Shown here one piece after another: positions 1 through 5,558 of a stretch of DNA of 8,294 nt (the first letter of the stretch is position 1; every line of letters starts with the position of its first letter). Both the position numbers and the translations under genes were made by a program. Source of the stretch: an uncultured Clostridia bacterium (GTDB lineage: Bacteria; Bacillota; Clostridia; Christensenellales; UBA1242); contig CANQHL010000058.1 of NCBI GenBank assembly GCA_947623775.1, forward strand, positions 1 to 8,294, read 5' to 3'. The notes beneath the pieces were generated by a model. It was not told the origin of the DNA, ran no database searches, and worked only from the letters and a program-made list of their open reading frames with translations.

Positions 1-265
1 TTTCCCCAACACCTTTCACTCGTGTTATTACATTTTCAAGTTTATTCTCAAGATAATCAATATATTCACTTGAATTTGAGAATGTTGTGTGAGTATTGTC
101 GATATTTGCATTATTTGACTTAGTAGATTTATCCGGGACTATAAAGGCAAAGTATACAAGTGCCATAATAACAGCTAGTCCACATGCTAAATAAATTTCT
201 ATATGTTTTACTTTTTTGATTTTTTCATACAACTCTTTAAATTTTGCCTTAAAATCACCCGTCAT
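1..265 (-). CDS. spoIIIAG: Stage III sporulation protein AG, N-terminal part (cut by left window edge)
   Basis: This open frame starts at ATG 265 and is still open at base 1 after 88 codons. SpoIIIAG forms a large ring in the mother-cell half of the SpoIIIA-SpoIIQ channel linking mother cell and forespore. What I see is a short charged cytoplasmic start, one membrane segment at about residues 24-43, a polar Ser/Asn/Thr linker, and then EYIDYLENKLENVITRVKGVG (about residues 67-87, here without its last residue: EYIDYLENKLENVITRVKGV). That last stretch is typical of the start of the ring-building domain in this family. An AGGAGG ribosome binding site (280-275) lies 9 bases before the ATG, inside the end of spoIIIAF, and the two genes overlap by 11 bp. 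Its position directly after spoIIIAF supports the call. The rest of the ring domain is outside the window. Confidence 0.9.
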   Translation of the reverse strand, partial: MTGDFKAKFKELYEKIKKVKHIEIYLACGLAVIMALVYFAFIVPDKSTKSNNANIDNTHTTFSNSSEYIDYLENKLENVITRVKGVGE

Positions 266-758
266 AATAAATAGCCTCCTCACCTAATCCAATATAATTT
301 TTTATTATTTGATTAATGTCCTTTTTAATTTTCAATATATCATTATGCTCCGCATTTTCAGTTATGACTAATCGACTTAAATCGACACTTACAGATTTTA
401 TTTTCATTTCTTTATCGAAAATGTCGGCACTTATGTATATCAAAACGTTTTCATATCCATAACTACTTATTTTATTTTCCAATTGCTCTTGTAACGAATC
501 TAATTTATTTAAGTTGAGTTGATACAAATAGTCCTCGTCCACTTCAATTCCTCGATCATAATTAAACAATCCGTCCAAATCCACTTCTTGATTCATTAAT
601 TTTGGAAGAGGCAAAATTATAACCAATACAATAATAAAAGATAAAATACCTTTAATATATCTATTCATTTGTCCGTTGGGAAGAATAAGTTCCACAAGAA
701 CAGATAAACACACAACTCCTGCAATTGAGAGTACCCACTTTGAGAGTTCAACCAACAT
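255..758 (-). CDS. spoIIIAF: Stage III sporulation protein AF
   Basis: This 167-residue protein is a small membrane component of the SpoIIIA complex, which is made in the mother cell during engulfment. Two N-terminal membrane segments (about residues 8-26 and 33-53) flank the short loop LPNGQMNRYIKG, a layout typical of the family. They are followed by a roughly 110-residue soluble domain with mixed charged and beta-rich character (ENVLIYISADIF, KIKSVSVDLSRLVI). The start at ATG 758 is supported by TAGGAGGAGAAT immediately upstream. The TAG of spoIIIAE forms the first bases of that ribosome binding site, so the two genes are probably coupled in translation. The stop (255-257) lies 11 bp inside spoIIIAG. 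The length is close to that usual for the family, although I could not compare it with a database. No defects are seen. Confidence 0.92.
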   Translation of the reverse strand: MLVELSKWVLSIAGVVCLSVLVELILPNGQMNRYIKGILSFIIVLVIILPLPKLMNQEVDLDGLFNYDRGIEVDEDYLYQLNLNKLDSLQEQLENKISSYGYENVLIYISADIFDKEMKIKSVSVDLSRLVITENAEHNDILKIKKDINQIIKNYIGLGEEAIYYDG

Positions 759-767
759 ATTCTCCTC

Positions 768-1958
768 CTAAATGATATTTGCCGAGCAAATAACCAGTCC
801 AAGCATAATAAAGTATACAAACGCAATTCCTATAAGTATAACCATAAGAAGAACTATGCTTTTTGACAATGATGCCACAAAATCGGCTATTTGTTTATTT
901 CCTAGCGGCTCAATGATTCCAGCCGTTAATTTAAGTGCCAGGATAAAAAGCACAAGTTGAATGACAGGTGAAATTATTGTTGCGAGCAGCATAAATAGTC
1001 CAGTTGCACCTATGGCGTTTTTTATAAGATTGGATGATGCAAGCATTATTCCCATTCCATCACTGATATAAGAACCTAATAACGGCACATAAGAACGAAT
1101 TGCATATTTAACTGTCCTCATAGAAATGCCATCAATTGATCCTGCTTGCAATCCTTGTACTGATAAAAACGCCGTAAAAATAGTAAAAATTAATCCCGTA
1201 AGCCATTTAAATGTGCTTTCAAAAAATGCGGTAAACTTATTTAGCTTTATAGTATTTGATAAATTTGAGATAATCGAAAAAACCACCGCAAATATAAATA
1301 TAGGCAATAAAATATAGGAAAACAAACTGATAATAGTCCCAGTTAGTAATGCCATGGCAGGCTGGTAAATAGTTGCTGATACTGTACCTCCGACAGCCGA
1401 AAGAAATGTAAGCAAAATGGGGAATATAACCTCCATTTGAGATTTTATTGAATATATTGTATTTGTAGTTAGAGTTATCATTTTTGCAACCATTGTAAGA
1501 ATGATAACAACAATAACTCCGTAAGTAACAAAATTAATCAAATTTGAGATCGATTTCCCGTTATTGCTAGATTTTAACCCTTGCAACATTGACCCCAACA
1601 ACGAAACAGCAATTATGAGGGAAATGAGGGGTATTAATCCCGTTAGATCATCAAAAAAGATGTTAAGGATACTACTCCAGACGTCCTTGCCGTTATCAAA
1701 ATCTCCGGAAATTAATTTCATCAATTTTTCAAAAAAACTACTTCCTCCAAACATTTGAATTTGCCCAGATGAAAAGTTTTTTAAAAGATCATCTAACGAA
1801 TTAAAGTCCAACCCATCTAACTGCTTTGAAATTTCTTCATCTATATCCTCATAAACACTTTGATCTGTTGTTGCCAATGCGTTGGTGGCGGTACCATTTT
1901 GAAAAGGCATTAACAACACAATAAGCATTATAAGAATAAGTACATAGTATTTTTTCAT
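768..1958 (-). CDS. spoIIIAE: Stage III sporulation protein AE
   Basis: This 396-residue polytopic membrane protein is the largest member of the SpoIIIA complex and close to the usual length of about 400. It opens with a likely signal peptide: KK, a long hydrophobic stretch to about residue 19, and a possible cleavage after ATNALA near residue 29. An acidic extracytoplasmic region (30-95) follows, then about seven or eight hydrophobic segments (roughly 105-126, 140-160, 176-196, 202-230, 252-270, 318-345, 367-392). The signature stretch SIDGISMRTVKYAIRSYVPL at 274-293 continues into LGSYISDG and matches the conserved family core. The start ATG at 1958 overlaps the spoIIIAD stop as ATGA. The ribosome binding site is weak (GGGA at about 1974-1971), so translation probably depends on coupling to spoIIIAD. 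The role is inferred from the family: a permease-like membrane part of the channel needed for late forespore development. Confidence 0.95.
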   Translation of the reverse strand: MKKYYVLILIMLIVLLMPFQNGTATNALATTDQSVYEDIDEEISKQLDGLDFNSLDDLLKNFSSGQIQMFGGSSFFEKLMKLISGDFDNGKDVWSSILNIFFDDLTGLIPLISLIIAVSLLGSMLQGLKSSNNGKSISNLINFVTYGVIVVIILTMVAKMITLTTNTIYSIKSQMEVIFPILLTFLSAVGGTVSATIYQPAMALLTGTIISLFSYILLPIFIFAVVFSIISNLSNTIKLNKFTAFFESTFKWLTGLIFTIFTAFLSVQGLQAGSIDGISMRTVKYAIRSYVPLLGSYISDGMGIMLASSNLIKNAIGATGLFMLLATIISPVIQLVLFILALKLTAGIIEPLGNKQIADFVASLSKSIVLLMVILIGIAFVYFIMLGLVICSANII

Positions 1959-2347
1959 TTTGGCAATAGTCCCATTATTATACTTAATATATTTGTGACA
2001 ATTGGTAAAGCCATAACCATTATTACAAGTTTCCCGCCAAGCAAAACTTTATCACCTAAATTTGCATTACCCGTTTCATTACAAATGCCCACAGTAAATT
2101 CTATTAAATATCCAATGCCTATAATTTTCAAAAGAAGAACATACAAATTTGAATTTAAACCGGTAAATCCGATAATTTCTTGAAAAGCACTAAGAATTCC
2201 GGTAAAATAACTGATAATCAAAAAAACAATTATCAGTCCTCCGGCAATTCCTATTAAAATGGCAAAATCACTGCGTATTGGTCGAACTAACAAAGTAGCC
2301 AAACAAGTGACTAGACCTATTGCTACAATTTTTAAAATTATATCCAT
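1955..2347 (-). CDS. spoIIIAD: Stage III sporulation protein AD
   Basis: This small, very hydrophobic protein of the SpoIIIA complex has 130 residues from ATG 2347. I see about four membrane segments: residues 1-20, 26-50, 69-88 and 101-125. Stretches such as LLLKIIGIGYLIEFTVGICNETG and GKLVIMVMALPIVTNILSIIMGLLP match the conserved features I know of SpoIIIAD (sequence quoted in pieces: KIIGIGYLIEFTVGIC, GGKLVIMVMALPI). A TTG at 2359 would add MKRN and overlap the spoIIIAC stop as TTGA. I prefer ATG 2347 because the protein then begins MDIILKIVAIGL, like the usual short SpoIIIAD N-terminus, and GAAGAGG precedes it. That Shine-Dalgarno is only 3 bases from the ATG, so the choice is not certain. 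The gene ends in a 4-bp ATGA overlap with spoIIIAE. Confidence 0.9.
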   Translation of the reverse strand: MDIILKIVAIGLVTCLATLLVRPIRSDFAILIGIAGGLIIVFLIISYFTGILSAFQEIIGFTGLNSNLYVLLLKIIGIGYLIEFTVGICNETGNANLGDKVLLGGKLVIMVMALPIVTNILSIIMGLLPK

Positions 2348-2350
2348 ATT

Positions 2351-2357
2351 CCTCTTC
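2351..2357 (-). promoter_or_regulatory. Ribosome binding site bearing on the spoIIIAD start
   Basis: Minus-strand GAAGAGG, then AAT and ATG (2347-2345). The first bases belong to the TGA stop of spoIIIAC. The motif favours ATG 2347 over TTG 2359, which has no purine-rich motif upstream. The 3-base spacing is tighter than usual, so initiation may rely on ribosomes finishing spoIIIAC. Confidence 0.5.
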
Positions 2358-2550
2358 AAAAATTAAAAATAGTCTTAAGTGTTGTAAACAAGTCACCAAG
2401 TAAATTTAAAACCATAACTAAAACAATTATTAATCCGGCAAGCGTTGCAAAAGTTGATATTTCTTCTTTGCCTGTTTGTTTAAGTAATTGGCCAACTATT
2501 GCTGTAAGCAGGCCTATTGCGGCTATTTTAAATATAATTTCCACATCCAT
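2356..2550 (-). CDS. spoIIIAC: Stage III sporulation protein AC
   Basis: This 64-residue protein consists essentially of two membrane helices (about residues 4-22 and 33-52) joined by the short charged loop LLKQTGKEEISTF. That loop followed by ATLAGLIIVLVMVL is typical of SpoIIIAC, which is normally only 65-70 residues long. The family acts as a small membrane subunit of the mother-cell SpoIIIA complex. SpoIIIAC and SpoIIIAD resemble each other at the N-terminus here (MDVEIIFKIAAIGLLTAIV against MDIILKIVAIGLVTCLATLL), which suggests related folds. The start at ATG 2550 has an excellent ribosome binding site, TAAGGAGGTCCTATG, in which TAA is the spoIIIAB stop. The TGA stop runs directly into the ribosome binding site of spoIIIAD. 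Confidence 0.93.
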   Translation of the reverse strand: MDVEIIFKIAAIGLLTAIVGQLLKQTGKEEISTFATLAGLIIVLVMVLNLLGDLFTTLKTIFNF

Positions 2551-2559
2551 AGGACCTCC

Positions 2560-3054
2560 TTATATAAAAACAACCAATATGAATAATCCGGCAATAAATC
2601 CTAGTTTTATTGATAAAGAACCATACTTTTTGTTTTCATTATTTGCATTAGCCGAAAGAGTTTCAAATCTATTTTGAAAATTTTTAATCTCTTTGGATTG
2701 ACTATCCACATCACTTCGCCCGAGGCCTTTAAAAAACATAAATATTAAATCTTTCTCTTCTTCTTTTAGAAAATTAATATCCTTAAATAACATTGCTTTC
2801 TCAAGAGGTGCTTCTTTATCTATAAAGGACAAATAATTAATATCGATACCTTTAAGTTTATTTTTTTGTTTTTCATCTAAACCTAAAAAAATATTTTTTA
2901 CTCGTTCACGCGAATAATTTATTTCAACATCAAATTTTTGACATAAATAAACCATTGCTTGAAAAAAGTTTGCTCGCACTTTATATTTCTTTGAACACAA
3001 ATATCCCACATAAATTGATACACAAGAAATTACTACCAACACAAACAATTTCAT
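2560..3054 (-). CDS. spoIIIAB: Stage III sporulation protein AB
   Basis: This 164-residue protein has a hydrophobic N-terminal anchor (about residues 3-20), a charged helical middle domain (22-145) and a C-terminal membrane segment (149-164). That layout, and the conserved GLGRSDVDSQ motif at 110-119, fit SpoIIIAB, whose usual length is about 170. The family has a type II/IV secretion-like fold and is thought to work with the SpoIIIAA ATPase at the inner face of the channel; that role is family knowledge, not something visible here. The start at ATG 3054 follows TAGGAGTTGAG, where TAG is the spoIIIAA stop, so the ribosome binding site is nested in the upstream stop codon. The end is similarly nested with the ribosome binding site of spoIIIAC. 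Confidence 0.92.
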   Translation of the reverse strand: MKLFVLVVISCVSIYVGYLCSKKYKVRANFFQAMVYLCQKFDVEINYSRERVKNIFLGLDEKQKNKLKGIDINYLSFIDKEAPLEKAMLFKDINFLKEEEKDLIFMFFKGLGRSDVDSQSKEIKNFQNRFETLSANANNENKKYGSLSIKLGFIAGLFILVVFI

Positions 3055-3062
3055 CTCAACTC

Positions 3063-3965
3063 CTATCTTAATCTAGAAAAATTTTCATCATAAATGCCTT
3101 CCATTGTTCCGGGACCATTTCTCTGAGATAATAAAATATATCTTTTAAAAATTTTATTTGAAATAAGTTCTTCAAAAGATGGTTTTTTTATAAAATTTTC
3201 AAGAGTATCACTATGTGCAGACGCCAAAACTGAAACACCAGAATTAGTAGCATACAAAACTGCTTCAACATCTTCTTTTTGCCCCAATTCATCAGTTACA
3301 ATTAAATTTGGCGATAACGATCTTATTCCATTTTCAAATCCAATTTTTTTGCTTGCAAAAGAAATTTTATCTGCAAAATTGCCTATGCTACCCGATGCAC
3401 CTAAGTCAAATTCACCACGTTCGTCCAGAACTAGAACATTATACGCATAATTTCTTTCCGACAATTGACAAACAAAATCTCTTAAAAATGTGGTTTTCCC
3501 AGCGCCAGGCGGAGATATAATCAAAGTATTTAAAATACCGTTATTTTGCACTATATAATTAAATGCACTTAATGAGCAATTCTTTATTTCGTGAGGTAAT
3601 CTGATGTTAACACTATTAAAATTAGTCATTGTTTTTACTTTACCTGCTTCCTCTATCAAATCTCCACCTATGCCCAACCGTATTCCGCCCTTAGTGACTA
3701 AATATCCCTTTTTCAACTGCTCGTTAACAGAATAAATAGAACATTCGCTGGCTCTAAAAATAACATCTTCAACCATTATCTTAGATGAATAAATAGCATA
3801 TTTTAAATTATTTGTAATTCCATTCTGCCCAAGAAATACTCTTTGACTACCTAAAATTAAAACAATCGGCTTGTCCGCTCGAAGCCGTATTTCATTAACC
3901 ACTTTATAATTCACCTTGGAATTTATAATTTCATATATATCATTTGGTAAAATTTTCTTAAGCAT
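3063..3965 (-). CDS. spoIIIAA: Stage III sporulation protein AA, secretion-type ATPase
   Basis: This 300-residue ATPase is the only energy-coupling subunit of the SpoIIIA-SpoIIQ channel and is expected on the cytoplasmic face of the mother-cell membrane. It resembles type II/IV secretion ATPases. The N-terminal domain (about 1-125) includes EIRLRADKP (25-33) and TKGGIRLGIGG (91-101). The ATPase core has a Walker A motif PPGAGKTT (152-159), an acidic segment VLVLDERGE (177-185), a Walker B-like LIVTDELG (221-228) and the sensor-like SAHSDTLENF (249-258). All key residues are intact and the length is normal (about 300-310). It is the first gene of the operon, preceded by AGGAG (3975-3971) 5 bases before ATG 3965 and by a candidate sigma-E promoter. 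Its stop is nested in the spoIIIAB ribosome binding site. The efp terminator separates it from upstream transcription. Confidence 0.96.
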   Translation of the reverse strand: MLKKILPNDIYEIINSKVNYKVVNEIRLRADKPIVLILGSQRVFLGQNGITNNLKYAIYSSKIMVEDVIFRASECSIYSVNEQLKKGYLVTKGGIRLGIGGDLIEEAGKVKTMTNFNSVNIRLPHEIKNCSLSAFNYIVQNNGILNTLIISPPGAGKTTFLRDFVCQLSERNYAYNVLVLDERGEFDLGASGSIGNFADKISFASKKIGFENGIRSLSPNLIVTDELGQKEDVEAVLYATNSGVSVLASAHSDTLENFIKKPSFEELISNKIFKRYILLSQRNGPGTMEGIYDENFSRLR

Positions 3966-3981
3966 ATTTTCTCCTAAGGCT

Positions 3982-4010
3982 ATTGTATGGTTTAGTAAAA
4001 ACGTAAATTA
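3982..4010 (-). promoter_or_regulatory. Candidate sigma-E promoter of the spoIIIA operon
   Basis: The minus strand reads TAATTTA (4010-4004), 14 bases, then CATACAAT (3989-3982). The -10 matches the sigma-E -10 consensus I know from Bacillus (CATACA-T) fully, and the -35 matches KMATATT at five of seven positions. The location directly upstream of a mother-cell operon, downstream of the efp terminator, supports it. Transcription would be expected to begin near 3975. Confidence 0.6.
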
Positions 4011-4028
4011 CTTAACGACAAATTAAGT
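4010..4028. repeat. Inverted repeat upstream of the spoIIIA promoter, with a SpoIIID-like sequence in it
   Basis: ACTTAA (4010-4015) and TTAAGT (4023-4028) form a perfect 6-bp inverted repeat around 7 bases. It abuts the candidate -35. The plus-strand sequence AACGACAAAT (4014-4023) matches 9 of 10 positions of WWRRACARNY, the SpoIIID consensus as I recall it. SpoIIID represses the spoIIIA operon in studied spore formers. A one-mismatch hit in AT-rich DNA is not rare, so the operator reading is weak. Confidence 0.25.
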
Positions 4029-4029
4029 C

Positions 4030-4056
4030 AAAAAAAGAGCAGGCGTAAACCTGCTC
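4030..4056 (-). terminator. Intrinsic terminator of efp
   Basis: On the minus strand GAGCAGG, a 6-base loop TTTACG, CCTGCTC, then seven T residues (4036-4030). The 7-bp stem is perfect with five G-C pairs (loop at 4044-4049). It begins 17 bases after the efp stop codon and should block read-through into spoIIIA. Confidence 0.92.
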
Positions 4057-4073
4057 GATAATTTTTTAAAAAT

Positions 4074-4634
4074 TTATTTAATTCTTTCCATATAACTTCC
4101 ATCACGAGAATCTATTCTGATTTTATCTCCAACATTGACAAAGAGAGGAACTTGTAAAACATATCCTGTTTCAACTTTTGCTGGTTTTGTTGTTGACTTT
4201 GATGTATCACCTTGAATTCCCGGTTCGCAATCTACAACCTCTAATTCAACAAAATTAGGTGCATAAACTGAGAATGGATTTCCTTTATAGAAATACATTG
4301 TGCAATTTTCATTTTCTTTCACAAAGTTTAGTGCATCTTCCACACTTTCTCTATTTAATGGAATTTGATCATAGGTTTCAGTATCCATAAAATAGTAAAT
4401 TTCTCCATCGTTGTATAAATAAGTCATTTCCTTTTTCTCAATAACGGCAACCTGAAATTTATCAGATGGATTAAATGTTGTTTCCTTTACTTGTCCAGTC
4501 ATAACATTTTTAAGTTTAGCCCTTACAAATGGAGAGCCTTTCCCTGGTTTTACATGTAAAAAATCAATTACAGAGTATACTACTCCCTCCCATTCAAAAG
4601 TTGTTCCTTTTCTAAATTCTCCTGCTGATACCAT
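4074..4634 (-). CDS. efp: Translation elongation factor P
   Basis: This 186-residue EF-P has the usual length. EF-P binds between the P and E sites of stalled ribosomes and stimulates peptide-bond formation at polyproline stretches. The N-terminal KOW-like domain (1-62) carries the tip loop KPGKGSPF (29-36), with the modifiable lysine at Lys32. The sequence around it resembles Bacillus EF-P, whose Lys32 carries 5-aminopentanol, more than the beta-lysylated enterobacterial type. No modification enzyme is encoded here. Two OB domains follow (about 65-125 and 128-186), ending in the conserved KVETGYVLQVPLFVNVGDKI region (153-172) and DSRDGSYMER. ATG 4634 follows AAGGAG (4646-4641). A sigma-A-type promoter and an intrinsic terminator make efp a likely single-gene unit. 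An efp gene next to spoIIIAA is a common Firmicutes arrangement. Confidence 0.98.
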   Translation of the reverse strand: MVSAGEFRKGTTFEWEGVVYSVIDFLHVKPGKGSPFVRAKLKNVMTGQVKETTFNPSDKFQVAVIEKKEMTYLYNDGEIYYFMDTETYDQIPLNRESVEDALNFVKENENCTMYFYKGNPFSVYAPNFVELEVVDCEPGIQGDTSKSTTKPAKVETGYVLQVPLFVNVGDKIRIDSRDGSYMERIK

Positions 4635-4663
4635 ATTTTTCTCCTTAATAAAATTTCTAATTC

Positions 4664-4692
4664 ATTTTAACATATTTATTTGCTTTTGTCTA
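4664..4692 (-). promoter_or_regulatory. Candidate sigma-A promoter of efp
   Basis: The minus strand reads TAGACA (4692-4687), a 17-base spacer, then TAAAAT (4669-4664), preceded by TGT, which gives an extended -10. Each hexamer differs from the sigma-A consensus at one position. Transcription would begin near 4657, leaving about 22 bases before the efp ATG with AAGGAG inside it. The -35 lies in the last codons of the upstream TIM-barrel gene. AT-rich DNA gives chance matches, but hexamers, spacing and position all fit. Confidence 0.65.
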
Positions 4693-5539
4693 GTATATTT
4701 AAATATATTTTTTTCATAATTTGTGCATCTTGTGGCATTCGTGACATTGATTCACATATCACCCTGGGAGATAAATTGTAATCAACAAGCACGCTCGCCA
4801 ATCCATCAAATTCCGGTCCATACACAACATCATCATAATTTAAATGTTTAATTTCCCCAGATGGACCGTACTGAATTTTTGAAAAATGTATGTGACAAAT
4901 ATTAGTTTTTTCGTATCCAAGTTTTTCTAATGAATAATCTAAAATCCTTTTGAAATCTTCTTTGGATTTCAAACTACCCTGTTCCAAAGCATTAATGTGC
5001 CCAAAATCAAAAGTTGGAATAAGATGGCTGTTTAAATTACACAAATCAACGACTTCCATATATGTCCCAATTTGTTTGTTTTTTCCCATTGTTTCGGGGC
5101 AAAACCATAATCCATCAATAAGATTTTCTTCTTCTAATTTATCAAACAATTCCTTAAAACGAATCTCTGTTAATTTTAATGCTTCTTCTCGTGATAATTT
5201 CCCGCAAGACGCAGGGTGAAAAATTAATCGATCACAATCAAATGCTCGCATGAATTTAATACCAGTATAAATATATCCCTGTGTTTTTAAAAACATTTCA
5301 TCATCGGGGTTTGCAAAGTTGATATAAAAAGGTGCATGTAATGAAAGTTTTATATTATACTCCTTGAATAGGAGTCCGGCTTTTGTAGCTAAATCACTGC
5401 TCATTTGATAACCATGCCCAAACGAATATTCGTAAGCGTCTAAATTTCTTGATTTAATCCATGCAGGCACATCTAATATGCCTTTATTACCTTCATTATA
5501 AAATTCATCTCCACATCCGGATGGACCAAAAAGTACCAT
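4676..5539 (-). CDS. Endonuclease IV-like TIM-barrel protein (AP endonuclease family 2)
   Basis: This 287-residue protein is about as long as E. coli Nfo (285) and shows the xylose-isomerase-like TIM barrel of endonuclease IV, a zinc enzyme that cuts DNA at abasic sites. By eye its ligands fall at His68 (LHAPF), His108 (IFHPAS), Glu149 (CPET), Asp178 and His181 (DFGHINA), His216 (HIHFSK), His232 and Glu263 (ICES). The position of the usual DxH Asp appears to be Ile230, with Glu229 beside it. The start GPSGCGDEFYNEG, with LDAYEYSF at 33-40, resembles a Firmicutes and archaeal branch annotated only as TIM-barrel or deoxyribonuclease IV, so I give no symbol. ATG 5539 follows TAGGAG, 19 bp after truB, which suggests cotranscription with the translation cluster. 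AP endonuclease activity is plausible but unproven; another sugar-phosphate or nucleic-acid hydrolase role is possible. Confidence 0.85.
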   Translation of the reverse strand: MVLFGPSGCGDEFYNEGNKGILDVPAWIKSRNLDAYEYSFGHGYQMSSDLATKAGLLFKEYNIKLSLHAPFYINFANPDDEMFLKTQGYIYTGIKFMRAFDCDRLIFHPASCGKLSREEALKLTEIRFKELFDKLEEENLIDGLWFCPETMGKNKQIGTYMEVVDLCNLNSHLIPTFDFGHINALEQGSLKSKEDFKRILDYSLEKLGYEKTNICHIHFSKIQYGPSGEIKHLNYDDVVYGPEFDGLASVLVDYNLSPRVICESMSRMPQDAQIMKKIYLNILDKSK

Positions 5540-5558
5540 ATTTACTCCTAACTTAAAA

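Noticed and set aside
772..2677. Plus-strand open frames of 62-69 codons at 772-960, 1126-1317, 1564-1758, 1995-2183 and 2468-2677
   Set aside because: All lie opposite well-supported spoIIIAB-AE coding sequence, have no convincing ribosome binding site or recognisable protein, and look like antisense shadows.
3308..3520. Plus-strand 70-codon open frame
   Set aside because: It is opposite the ATPase core of spoIIIAA, which has intact Walker motifs; the frame has no family resemblance.
4037..4066. The efp terminator acting on the plus strand as well
   Set aside because: The same stem is followed by GATAATTTTTT on the plus strand, which is a weaker tract, and there is no plus-strand gene to terminate.
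4950..5219. Plus-strand 89-codon open frame
   Set aside because: It is opposite the conserved middle of the endonuclease IV-like gene, and its composition is that of an antisense frame.
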